Shown here: positions 54,721 through 63,183 of the stretch, one piece after another
Position numbering within the stretch: the first letter of the stretch is position 1
How the letters are laid out: the number at the start of each line of letters is the position of its first letter
Source of the DNA: Sphingobacteriaceae bacterium DW12
GTDB lineage: Bacteria; Bacteroidota; Bacteroidia; Sphingobacteriales; Sphingobacteriaceae
Assembly: GCA_000783305.1 (NCBI GenBank)
Contig: JROE01000002.1
Coordinates: forward strand, 1 to 64,000
Length of the DNA: 64,000 nucleotides
Reading direction: 5' to 3'
The notes under the pieces: model-generated
Seen by the model: only the letters and a program-made list of their open reading frames with translations
What the model was told of the DNA's origin: nothing
The model's database searches: none
Position numbers and translations under genes: made by a program

Positions 54721-57700
54721 TTAAAGCCTAATATTGACGCCAAGGTTGATAACACGCTGAATAGGATATACAATATGTCCTTCAGGAGATTCGGGATCAC
54801 GATCTTTGAGCCAAAGACTATCCCATACGGCTAAGTTTTGGGCATTGATATACAAACGTGCATAGCTGATTTTCAATGGGGCCAAAAGACGTTGGGAAAA
54901 CTCATATCCTAGCTCAGCATTTCTGATTTTGAGATAATCTGCCTTTTGAATAAACTGGTCAGAAAGCAAAGTATTATTGCTGGAGACGCTGGCTACCGGC
55001 ATAACTGCATCATCCATGTTATCGGGTGTCCAGCGTCGTAGGTTCAACAAACTACCTGGGTAGCTATAGACATAAGTAGTACGCCCTCGAGCCCCATTTA
55101 TTAAGACACTGGCATCGAATCTTGAGTATGAGACGCCCATAGAAAGCCCGCCAATATAACGTGGTATGCTTTGGGTGCGAATGGGCACTCGATCAAAGGC
55201 ATCGATAACACCATCCTGATTGATATCGGCATATTTAACATCACCTGGAATAACCGTATTGGCAAAACTTTGAGTCGGACTATTTGCAATATCTTCGTAG
55301 TCTTGAAAAAAACCAAGTGACTTATATCCTAGATTATGTCCTATCTCGTAACCCCGCAAATCTTGGTAATCAAAGGCCGGAGTGGGTTGGTCGTTTTCAA
55401 GTACCTTGTTTCGCGCATAAGTGAGCTGAAAGTTGGTAAACATGCTCCACTTATCATTGAATCTCTTCTGGAACCGTACCTCCCCTTCAAATCCTCTATT
55501 TAATACTTGTCCAGTATTGCGTGGAGCTAAGCCAGAAATCGCAACGAAATCGGGGACATTGCCGGGGGGTGTCAATATATTATTACGCATTTCGCGGAAT
55601 ACATCAAATGACAACTCAATCTCTCTGTGCTGGAACAAGGCCAGTTCAAGGCCAAAATTACTTTTTACCGCACGCTCCCATGTAACATGATTATTGCCCA
55701 CTCGATTCTCATTATAACCTGGTACATTTGTCGGCGAAACTCCTAAGCGATACCCACCACCAGGAGCGAAGTCGCTAATATATAGCCAACGCTGCCCTCC
55801 TATCTTATCATTACCTGCTACACCATATGACCCTCTCAGTTTGAGATATCGCACCAAATTATTATTAAAAAAAGACTCGTCGCTTAAAATCCATCCTGCC
55901 GAAACAGCGGGAAAGAATCCATAGCGTCTATTGGGTGGAAAGTTTTCGGAACCATTGTATCCAAGATTCAATTCCAAGAAATACCTAGATTTGAAATCAT
56001 AGGTAAAGTGTCCACTCACACCTTGATAGGCATAAGGCAATTCGTCGTTGACCATCTGTAGAGTACGATTGGCAAGTAATTGTGCGCGAACGGAATGTTC
56101 TTGAAAGGATTTGTTATAATTGAGACGAAAGTCGAAGTAATTGTATCGGCGAATGAAGCTACTTCCAGAGGTAGCCAATCGGGACTTTATGGAAAATTGC
56201 TGATATACGGGGTTACCTGCATTGTTGTTACCTCGGAACCAATACGAATCAAAATCTTGCAAACGTTGAGTAACCTTATTGTTATTATTTTCAAAACTAA
56301 AGTAAATTTGGGCATCTAAACCATCGGCAATAAAATCCAATTTGTGCTTGGCAGCCAGTGTACCATACATCACATTTGTATAATCGGTATAATACCCATT
56401 CTGCGTTACGAGCCCGTAGGGATTACGATGATAGGGGATTTCCAGTGCACTACCAGCCCCTAAGCTACCATCGGGATTGAAAACGGGCTGACTGGATGGG
56501 TATCTTCCTGTAATGTCTGAAAAAATCTCACTAAAGCCTGGTCCAGGTCCTGTACGATTTTCTAATCGGCCAGCCAAATCAATCCTGATATTTAGTCTAG
56601 AAGTTGCATCCAAGTCGACGTTGGAACGAAAGTTATATCGATCGAATTTGCTCTTTACACCATAGTTATCCTCGAAAACATCTTGATGCTTTAACAAAGT
56701 ACCTTGTTTGATATAGCTTCCTGAGACGAAATATCGCAATCCACTAGAGGCGCTACCGCTGATGTTCAAATTATATTGGTTTTGCAATGAACGCTCCTTG
56801 AGAATTTCGTCAAACCATTTAACATTGGGATATTGATAGGGGTCAGAACCAGTGCGAATAATCTCAAGGACCTCATCTGTATATCTGACTGGTACGTCTG
56901 AATTTAAATCGACATCCTTAAAATACAATGCCTGATCATATGCATCCATCATACGCGGTAATCGAATGGCTTGTTGCAACGCTTGTTGACCAGTGAAATT
57001 AATCTCCGGCTTGAGGCTGCTAGAGCCACGTTTGGTCGTCACAACAATAACGCCATTAGCGCCCTGTATACCGTATAATGAGGTAGAGGCTGCATCTTTC
57101 AGAATGGTAACAGATTCAATTTCATTGGCATCTAATTGATTGAAATCAGCCTGGGCGCGTGGGAGGCCATCAATGACCACCAATGGTGCTGAGTTGCCAT
57201 AAGTGCCGCGGCCTCGAATGAACAAGGTTGCTTCGTCATTCCCAGGTTGACCTGTTGCTTGTACCGTAATTAAACCAGGGAGACGACCTGCTAGCGCATT
57301 ACTTAGATTAGCAACAGGGCTTTGCTTTAATTCTTTTGTATGTATCGTAGAAATTGCTCCAGTGACCGATCGCTTTGTCTGTCTATTGTCCATTCCGATG
57401 ACCACAACCTCATCTAGATTGGTGCTATCTTCAATTAACATAATGGATATTTGTAATTTATCCTGGATGGCTACCTCTTGCATCACAAAACCCACAGCAG
57501 AAAAAACCAAGGTACTGTTAATGATTGGCATCTCAATTTCATATCTTCCATCTGGGGTGGTACTCGTGCCTATGGATGTGCCTTTGATGACTACACTTAC
57601 TCCAGAGATGGGCTCGCCCTTTTCATTGGTTACTCTTCCATGGATATGTTGCTGCACAGCCTCCCTGAAATGTGGACTCGATTTTTGTTTCTTTTTTGCA

Positions 57701-58083
57701 TTCAATTCTTTCAAAGTGATAATTTTACCATTGACTTGATAAGAAAATGGTTGCCCTTCAAATAACAAAGGCAGTACCTCTGCTAGATCTTTTGCATTAA
57801 TCTTTATGGAAACTGAATTAGCACTCTTCAATAACTCTTCTTTTGCGACAAAGGAATAGTGCGTTTGCTGCTGTATACTAACCATGATGCTGCGAAAAGA
57901 AGCATTACGCAAATCAAGGTTAACTTTTTGCGCAAGGGTATTGGCACTTACCTGGAAGGTAAACAGTACAGAGAAGAAGAGCGTTAACTTCATAATTAGC
58001 CATATTATAGTTGGTTGACGGCCACTTCCCCACGGACACAATTTTCTTGCACGCGTAGGCATGGCATAAACGATATTATTCAT
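54721..58083 (-). CDS. SusC-family TonB-dependent transporter with STN domain, PUL E
   Basis: This 1120-residue outer-membrane transporter has a long n-region before the signal core (IIWLIMKLTLFFSVLFTF, about 26-43), STN about 52-118 (VNLDLRNASFRSIMVSIQQQ), carboxypeptidase-D-like domain about 140-215 (IHGRVTNEKGEPISGVSVVI), and TonB-box region NLDEVVVIGMDNRQTKRSVT. The plug has FIRGRGTYGNSAPLVVIDGL and ILKDAASTSLYGIQGANGVI, and the barrel ends VINLGVNIRL. The C-terminal residue is Leu rather than Phe, a small deviation. The STN domain matches the FecR gene upstream. Confidence 0.95.
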   Translation of the reverse strand: MNNIVYAMPTRARKLCPWGSGRQPTIIWLIMKLTLFFSVLFTFQVSANTLAQKVNLDLRNASFRSIMVSIQQQTHYSFVAKEELLKSANSVSIKINAKDLAEVLPLLFEGQPFSYQVNGKIITLKELNAKKKQKSSPHFREAVQQHIHGRVTNEKGEPISGVSVVIKGTSIGTSTTPDGRYEIEMPIINSTLVFSAVGFVMQEVAIQDKLQISIMLIEDSTNLDEVVVIGMDNRQTKRSVTGAISTIHTKELKQSPVANLSNALAGRLPGLITVQATGQPGNDEATLFIRGRGTYGNSAPLVVIDGLPRAQADFNQLDANEIESVTILKDAASTSLYGIQGANGVIVVTTKRGSSSLKPEINFTGQQALQQAIRLPRMMDAYDQALYFKDVDLNSDVPVRYTDEVLEIIRTGSDPYQYPNVKWFDEILKERSLQNQYNLNISGSASSGLRYFVSGSYIKQGTLLKHQDVFEDNYGVKSKFDRYNFRSNVDLDATSRLNIRIDLAGRLENRTGPGPGFSEIFSDITGRYPSSQPVFNPDGSLGAGSALEIPYHRNPYGLVTQNGYYTDYTNVMYGTLAAKHKLDFIADGLDAQIYFSFENNNNKVTQRLQDFDSYWFRGNNNAGNPVYQQFSIKSRLATSGSSFIRRYNYFDFRLNYNKSFQEHSVRAQLLANRTLQMVNDELPYAYQGVSGHFTYDFKSRYFLELNLGYNGSENFPPNRRYGFFPAVSAGWILSDESFFNNNLVRYLKLRGSYGVAGNDKIGGQRWLYISDFAPGGGYRLGVSPTNVPGYNENRVGNNHVTWERAVKSNFGLELALFQHREIELSFDVFREMRNNILTPPGNVPDFVAISGLAPRNTGQVLNRGFEGEVRFQKRFNDKWSMFTNFQLTYARNKVLENDQPTPAFDYQDLRGYEIGHNLGYKSLGFFQDYEDIANSPTQSFANTVIPGDVKYADINQDGVIDAFDRVPIRTQSIPRYIGGLSMGVSYSRFDASVLINGARGRTTYVYSYPGSLLNLRRWTPDNMDDAVMPVASVSSNNTLLSDQFIQKADYLKIRNAELGYEFSQRLLAPLKISYARLYINAQNLAVWDSLWLKDRDPESPEGHIVYPIQRVINLGVNIRL

Positions 58084-58146
58084 ACATTTGTATTGTTAGG
58101 TTTATAAATTAAATAGTTACACAGCTATTTCTATTGCCTAGTATCG

Positions 58147-58173
58147 ACCGGAAGTGTTTGCCGCACCTCCGGT
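58147..58173 (-). terminator. Hairpin between fecR and susC, PUL E
   Basis: Arms ACCGGA-a-GTG (58147-58156) and CAC-c-TCCGGT (58164-58173) pair with one mismatch. It lies 37 nt after the FecR stop and 63 nt before the susC start. Confidence 0.6.
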
Positions 58174-58209
58174 TATTTTTGCTCTAAGCGATAATTAATG
58201 TGAATCATG

Positions 58210-59373
58210 TTATTGTCTTGATATCATAACCCTCCTTCCGTTTAATTTAAATTGAATATTTGTATAGTTATCTCTTAATGTTTGTAAAACGTCGTTGAAT
58301 GGAACATCTCGCCGAATCATTCCGAAGACCCGTTCGGTGCTTGCCTCTATGGGTAAATCATCAAAGTTTACATCGTACCAGCGCTCCAATTGTGTCAATA
58401 TCTCGGGCAGGTCATAGCTGTTGAGCATAATAATCCCATCTTTCCAAGAAATGTACTCCTGTGGATCGACACGTAAAATAGATATATGATTGTCAGGCTT
58501 TATGAGTATCTGCTGACCTGGCTTAAGACGATATACCTCGAAGCCTTTTACATCTTTAACTGCAACCGCTCCTTGTACAAGGGTTGTATGTTGCTGACTT
58601 TCGTCTGTGTAAGCATGCACATTAAAGCGCGTACCTAACACACGGATGGATTGCTTGTCAGTCTCCACAATGAATGGCTTCTTTTCATCATGGGCAACTT
58701 CAAAATAAGCTTCTCCTACTACTCGGACAATACGCTCACGTTCCCCAAATTGTGTCGGATACTGTAATTCTGAAGCCGCATTGAGCCAAACTTTGGTGCC
58801 GTCGCTCAATGTTACCGTATATTGACCTGCGCGAGGTGTTGTCAACGTGATGGTGTGCGTAGCTTGAAGTCCACCTACAGCCGACCCATCCGTGTAGATT
58901 ATACGATTGCCTGTATTGATAACTCCCTCTTGCTCCTCACTAAGACTGAATAATCGTCCATTATCCAGTCTAATGGTAGCCCGATTACCACCAGGTAATA
59001 TGTTGTTTGTGGCCATGGACACGTTTCCTATAGGATGTCTAGCTTCCGACTGATAGAGATAAATGAAGCCTAAGCCGACTAAGCCCAAGATCAATACAGC
59101 AGCTGCATAAGGCAACCATTGGGGTAGTTTATATTTTTTTCTAGGATTAGTCTTTTCGAACAGACTTATGGCAATACGATCCCCAATCGACTTGACGAGT
59201 TGGTCATCGGTTCGGCTAGATGATATTTCAAGCTCTTGCACTATAAGATGAAGAAGCTCTTCATCATGTTCAGTTAGCTGAAAATAATGAAGCAGTCGGT
59301 CTAAATCCTGTTCAGTATATTGCTGGTCAAGATATTTTTTAAACAATAGTGCTAATGGGTCTTGGTTTTCCAA
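58210..59373 (-). CDS. FecR-family anti-sigma factor, PUL E
   Basis: This 387-residue protein has an N-terminal region LFKKYLDQQYTEQDLDRLLH, a membrane helix about 88-107 (PYAAAVLILGLVGLGFIYLY), a FecR domain (TLTTPRAGQYTVTLSDGTKV, RVVGEAYFEVAHDEKKPFIV, IRVLGTRFNVHAYTD), and a DUF4974-like tail (MLNSYDLPEILTQLERWYDV). It lies between its sigma (126 nt) and susC genes. It should relay STN signals from the PUL E SusC. Confidence 0.94.
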   Translation of the reverse strand: MENQDPLALLFKKYLDQQYTEQDLDRLLHYFQLTEHDEELLHLIVQELEISSSRTDDQLVKSIGDRIAISLFEKTNPRKKYKLPQWLPYAAAVLILGLVGLGFIYLYQSEARHPIGNVSMATNNILPGGNRATIRLDNGRLFSLSEEQEGVINTGNRIIYTDGSAVGGLQATHTITLTTPRAGQYTVTLSDGTKVWLNAASELQYPTQFGERERIVRVVGEAYFEVAHDEKKPFIVETDKQSIRVLGTRFNVHAYTDESQQHTTLVQGAVAVKDVKGFEVYRLKPGQQILIKPDNHISILRVDPQEYISWKDGIIMLNSYDLPEILTQLERWYDVNFDDLPIEASTERVFGMIRRDVPFNDVLQTLRDNYTNIQFKLNGRRVMISRQ

Positions 59374-59499
59374 TGCTTTTTTTCAGGCTAATACACGCGA
59401 AACCAAAAAAGCAGTGGTTCAGATTTACAGTAAAATCATAAAATACTGATAATTAGCACATAAAATTCATATGTTGTGCAAATGTAAAATCCAAATAGG

Positions 59500-60102
59500 T
59501 CAGATTTGAGAGCAGAACCAAATCGCCAGTAGACATGACATAAACTCTGGATTCGAGCGATATTGCTTGAGGGTAATATTCGCCTTTCGAATGTGGTCAT
59601 TGACCGTATTTTCGGAAATATTCAGCAGCTGACTGACTTCCTTATAAGATTTGCCTTCCAATTTGCACAAAGTAAACACCGCTCTTCTTTGTGGAGGTAG
59701 TTGCCTTAAGAGATTTTCCAGAATTTGTTTGTTTTCGTTGTCCGTTATGTATTCTTCAATATGCGTATAGATACGTTGGTCCATGGGCAATAGTAAGCCA
59801 CGCATTCGTTTATCGTAATGAGCACGTCGGATTACGTTCTTGGCCATATTAGCTGCTATACGAAACAGATAAGCTTTGAATGGCTTTTGTGGATCGACGT
59901 TATCTCGTCCTTTCCAAACATTGAGAAAAAGGTCTTGTACAATCTCCTCTACAATTTCCCTAGACTTCACTATGCGCAATAGATTTCCTATTAAACGGTC
60001 TTTATAAATATAGTAAATGGCTTCAAAAGCATCGTGATCTCCATCTTTGAGCCTTTGAAGCATTTCTTCTTCGTCATGGACGTTAATCTGGTGACTATTC
60101 AT
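59500..60102 (-). CDS. ECF RNA polymerase sigma factor, PUL E
   Basis: This 200-residue ECF sigma has region 2: EAIYYIYKDRLIGNLLRIVK, EIVEEIVQDLFLNVWKGRDN and FKAYLFRIAANMAKNVIRRA. Region 4: LPPQRRAVFTLCKLEGKSYK and EVSQLLNISENTVNDHIRKA. A 20-residue tail beyond region 4 ends MSCLLAIWFCSQI, hydrophobic and with two Cys. It lies 451 nt from the divergent DUF4209-like gene. Confidence 0.94.
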   Translation of the reverse strand: MNSHQINVHDEEEMLQRLKDGDHDAFEAIYYIYKDRLIGNLLRIVKSREIVEEIVQDLFLNVWKGRDNVDPQKPFKAYLFRIAANMAKNVIRRAHYDKRMRGLLLPMDQRIYTHIEEYITDNENKQILENLLRQLPPQRRAVFTLCKLEGKSYKEVSQLLNISENTVNDHIRKANITLKQYRSNPEFMSCLLAIWFCSQI

Positions 60103-60298
60103 CCCAATATACTTATTTATTTAAATCTTTTACGATTAGAATTATAGGTTTACCAATGTTATAGGTCTTCGCTTTTTTGCAAAAAAAGCAGCGGGTATCT
60201 ATTTGGTGGTTATGACATTCAAACTTAAATAAAAAATGTGACTTTCCTATCTAAGAAAAATAAAGAAACGACTAAGGTAAATATGAAAGCCTGTATGA

Positions 60299-60337
60299 TA
60301 CAAAGCTCAAGTATCACATGGATTCTTGAGCTTTGTA
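60299..60337 (-). terminator. Strong hairpin, probable terminator of the micro-ORF
   Basis: Perfect 13-bp arms TACAAAGCTCAAG (60299-60311) and CTTGAGCTTTGTA (60325-60337) with a 13-nt loop. The flanking known genes both point away from it, so it needs another transcript; the micro-ORF ending at 60359 on the minus strand is 21 nt away. Confidence 0.7.
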
Positions 60338-60358
60338 ATGGGAGAAAACAGAAAAGAT

Positions 60359-60440
60359 TTATTTAATTGGAGGTGCCTTCGTGATCTTAGGGTCTACAAT
60401 CTTTTCAATATTATAATGTTCATGCTTTTTCCTTAGTCAT
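60359..60440 (-). pseudogene. Micro-ORF with single-base frameshift
   Basis: On the minus strand, ATG at 60440 reads MTKEKA then stop. A +1 shift after the A-run (or one extra base there) gives MTKEKHEHYNIEKIVDPKIT followed by KAPPIK and a TAA at 60361-60359, 26 residues in all. The basic, proline-ended tail reads like real coding sequence, and a strong hairpin follows the stop at once. It could be a tiny gene broken by one base, a sequencing error in the A-run, or a programmed frameshift. I do not recognise the peptide. Confidence 0.4.
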
Positions 60441-60450
60441 CTTTAAAAAG

Positions 60451-60484
60451 TGATATATATCACAAAATGGGATGATACATATCA
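60451..60484. promoter_or_regulatory. Two tandem TGAT-N4-ATCA boxes (Crp/Fnr-like operators)
   Basis: TGATATATATCA (60451-60462, within the 14-bp perfect palindrome 60450-60463) and TGATACATATCA (60473-60484, within inverted repeat 60472-60485) have centres 22 bp apart, two helical turns. TGAT-N4-ATCA is the half-site pattern of Fnr-type regulators. They lie 11 nt upstream of the micro-ORF start and 70-100 nt upstream of the DUF4209-like gene, so either could be controlled. Confidence 0.55.
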
Positions 60485-60553
60485 TTGTCTGATTAAAAAA
60501 AGATCAAGAATTTAGTCGATTAGTGTGTCTATTATTCATTTTAAAGAAACCGA

Positions 60554-62212
60554 ATGAAACAAACCTATCTTCCTAAAGTACCGAACAATCTATATGGAGA
60601 AGATTTGTGCGCAGTTATTGACAAACTTAGCAGCACTACAAATGAAAGTCACAATAAGCTATATACCCTTATTTCTAAATTGCTTCAGCTTGATTTATTG
60701 GAAGACCATGCTATTACGTTGAATAAAGGCTATACCAATGAGGATAAAGAAACAATCGTGATAGAGGCAAAAAACGTGATAAAATATGTTTCGAATAAGG
60801 AAATAGTAGCCCGCTGGTTGGATATGTTGATGCTTGTCAATAAAAAGGAAATAATCAACTGCGTTCCTTTGGTCAGACGTTACTACGCAGATTTGTATGA
60901 AACAACTAATAAGGCTGACTACCTCATTCGCTCCTTGCACTTGGTGGGTCTTGCAAAACATACATTTAGCGAGATGTATGTAGAGATTTTTGATGAAGGT
61001 AAGCTAGCAGTACTTCAATCACCGCCCCCTTTTCTACAAAGAAGGATACTTGAAGAATTGATGCATTTGTTCGGAGCGACGAGGTGCCAGGTTGAATTTT
61101 CAACAATCCTACAGGAACAGATAGCATATTTCAGATTGATGAAAGACTTCGAAGCAGCTAAACATACGCTGCTGTCTTTACTGACTATCCAAGCAATCAA
61201 TAAAAACGAATACCGTATCAAATTCGGAGAACTAAGTGAATTGGATGGCGATAGCATCGTATCTGGACGAAGTGGCGACACCTACTACCCCTGCATCTCG
61301 CAGATATATCTGGAGGGTCTTAAAGCTATAAAGCCGACCAGAGGATGTGAAGACCTCAAAAAAAGACTGCAGATAAAAGCAAAGGAAGCTCAACGAATTG
61401 ATGTGGAGATGATACAAGAAATGGGTGGAGATATATTGCCTGAAATCAGTGGTAGTCATATCGAGAAAACGATTAATAACCTGAATTCAAGTAGCTTTAC
61501 GGATGTCTACAACATCTTATTGGCACTCCCTGTGCTACCAAAAGCCGAGATAAATATAATGTGTGTCCAAATAGAGAAACTAGAGCGGAAAAGACGACTG
61601 GCAAAGTCATCTGCGGCACATATAAAAGTTAATGGTAGGTCTGCAGGAATGGCGCATGAGGAAGTAATCGCGGCACAAGAAAATGCTGTTAGAATGATTT
61701 GTAGAGAACGTATTTTGCGCTTAATACTCGATTTGAAAAATAAATTGGATCGCTATGAAGGATTCAATCAAGGTGATGTAGCTAGACTTCTCGTCACATT
61801 TGGAGATCGCACAGTCTCTAAAAGCAGAATGGAGCTTTACATCAAGGGGATATATGCTGGCTTCGAAAACAACTTTGTAACCAGCGCACATATACTAATG
61901 CCACAAATCGAAGAAAGTCTTAGACTCATATTAGTCCAAAATGGAATTGGCTTGGGAGATTCGGAAGCATCGTTGTCACCTGAAAATTTGTTAGGGTATT
62001 ATCTAGAAAAACTAAGGGGTATTTCTACTGACGATGTAATTGATGAATTGAAAAGTTTTTTAGTAGATGATAACAACTATATGTTTCAAAATCAACTAGC
62101 ACATGGATGGATGGAGCCAAAGGCCATACAAAAATATGGACTGTATCTCTGGTGGATATGTCTAAAGCTCATCTTTAGCACACGAGAGCTTTTTCCCCGG
62201 GGCAAAGGATAA
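60554..62212 (+). CDS. DUF4209-like (HEPN-type) protein of unknown function
   Basis: This 552-residue, mostly helical cytoplasmic protein has no signal peptide. The C-terminal part (about 440-540: HILMPQIEESLRLILVQNGI, ENLLGYYLEKLRGI, DNNYMFQNQLAHGWMEPKAI) fits DUF4209, whose hallmark is RNxxxHG. Here the motif reads QNQLAHG (Q512, N513, H517, G518), so the Arg is replaced by Gln (codon CAA at 62087-62089). The N-terminal two-thirds are helical repeats, including KLERKRRLAKSSAAHIKV. HEPN-like domains often act as RNases in defence or toxin systems, but no function is shown for this family. The gene stands alone behind two Crp/Fnr-like boxes. The family call is moderately sure. Confidence 0.65.
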   Translation: MKQTYLPKVPNNLYGEDLCAVIDKLSSTTNESHNKLYTLISKLLQLDLLEDHAITLNKGYTNEDKETIVIEAKNVIKYVSNKEIVARWLDMLMLVNKKEIINCVPLVRRYYADLYETTNKADYLIRSLHLVGLAKHTFSEMYVEIFDEGKLAVLQSPPPFLQRRILEELMHLFGATRCQVEFSTILQEQIAYFRLMKDFEAAKHTLLSLLTIQAINKNEYRIKFGELSELDGDSIVSGRSGDTYYPCISQIYLEGLKAIKPTRGCEDLKKRLQIKAKEAQRIDVEMIQEMGGDILPEISGSHIEKTINNLNSSSFTDVYNILLALPVLPKAEINIMCVQIEKLERKRRLAKSSAAHIKVNGRSAGMAHEEVIAAQENAVRMICRERILRLILDLKNKLDRYEGFNQGDVARLLVTFGDRTVSKSRMELYIKGIYAGFENNFVTSAHILMPQIEESLRLILVQNGIGLGDSEASLSPENLLGYYLEKLRGISTDDVIDELKSFLVDDNNYMFQNQLAHGWMEPKAIQKYGLYLWWICLKLIFSTRELFPRGKG

Positions 62213-62362
62213 TAGGGCTTTAACCAAAACCGAAAAGAGAGAATCCAAGAACAGTTTGTGGACGCATCCAATTTGATGGAGAAGTAGGCGCTCAGCTTAT
62301 GATTGTTATGATTGATGAAAAGGAATAAAGCTAGAGGCAAAACGTGGCCAACATACTCCCAA

Positions 62363-62989
62363 CTAAATGATATCGCTGATATCGGCTTTTTGTTCGTTGA
62401 TTCGATGTACAAACAGGACTGGCTTTCCCTGGCTGGACATTCCCCAACTATAGAAAAATTTATATTTTTGAATACAGAGAACTGGACGACCGGACATCAC
62501 AGCTGGTCTCCATGAGCAACTCAACTTTTTCAAACGCTCTACGATGAGACTGTCTGCCAAACCTCGAACTGTCTGGTCTATCGATCTAAAAAGACGACCT
62601 TTCTTATCTATATAGAAAAATACGTCAACGCTGTCCGTAATCATAGGCACAGTAATATCCGCAATGGTTTCTTGTTGGCAATTGATATCGGAAATAAGCC
62701 TGTTGGTTCCGTTTCGATAGACGGGAAGTATTTCTGCAACTGTGAAAATAGAATACCCTTCCCATGTCCTGTCCTTTATCTCATAGAATTGAAAGCAGGC
62801 AACTGTCTTCTGATTTTTCAATTTTGCCTCCAAAAGCAATGAATCCGAAGGCGGAGCAATCTGCTTTGCGATCGGAAAAGGTACTTGTTGGGCATACAAC
62901 TCCGACAGAAAGAGCATCCATATCGCTAAAGTCCAAATAGATGGAAGGAATAGTATCAAACGACATTTTAGGATTAATATAGCTTCCAT
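62363..62989 (-). CDS. Exported protein with TonB C-terminal-like region
   Basis: The ATG at 62989 (MEAILILKCRLILFLPSIWT) gives 208 residues with a signal peptide or anchor ending about LSELYAQ. A longer start at 63031 adds 14 residues. The region TVPMITDSVDVFFYIDKKGR, LFRSIDQTVRGLADSLIVER, LKKLSCSWRPAVMSGRPV, LCIQKYKFFYSW follows the TonB_C pattern ('V.V.F.ID..G.....V..S......A...V....W.PA...G.PV'). It lacks the proline-rich linker of true TonB, so it is more likely one of the Bacteroidota secreted TonB_C-only proteins. It is convergent with the DUF4209-like gene and divergent from the aspartyl protease gene. The function is unknown. Confidence 0.65.
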   Translation of the reverse strand: MEAILILKCRLILFLPSIWTLAIWMLFLSELYAQQVPFPIAKQIAPPSDSLLLEAKLKNQKTVACFQFYEIKDRTWEGYSIFTVAEILPVYRNGTNRLISDINCQQETIADITVPMITDSVDVFFYIDKKGRLFRSIDQTVRGLADSLIVERLKKLSCSWRPAVMSGRPVLCIQKYKFFYSWGMSSQGKPVLFVHRINEQKADISDII

Positions 62990-63183
62990 TTTGAATATAC
63001 TAAAGATACAAATAAGAATGAAACCCTCCAAAGGGTAAAGTATGCTTAATACATAACTATTTCTTGTGTAATTCGCATGTGCTTAACCATACCTCATAAA
63101 GTACAAAAGTGCATCGTTAATAACTGATATTGATTTTTTTACAATACATTTGGAGGAGTTTGTTTATTGATAGATACCAAAAA

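Larger units (their letters stand above)
60103..60553. other. Complex intergenic region between PUL E sigma and DUF4209-like gene
   Basis: This 451-nt region holds, from left to right, a near-palindrome GCTTTTTTGCAAAAAAAGC (60171-60189), a perfect 13-bp-stem hairpin (60299-60337), a frameshifted minus-strand micro-ORF (60359-60440) and two tandem TGAT-N4-ATCA boxes (60451-60462 and 60473-60484). The parts are listed separately. Confidence 0.6.

Noticed and set aside
60171..60189. GCTTTTTTGCAAAAAAAGC as a terminator
   Set aside because: No gene ends near it in either direction and the stem is almost all A-T with practically no loop; possibly part of the sigma promoter region.
62213..62362. 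Possible continuation of the DUF4209-like protein by frameshift
   Set aside because: The next frame gives only about 25 residues without family pattern before a stop, so truncation by frameshift is not supported.
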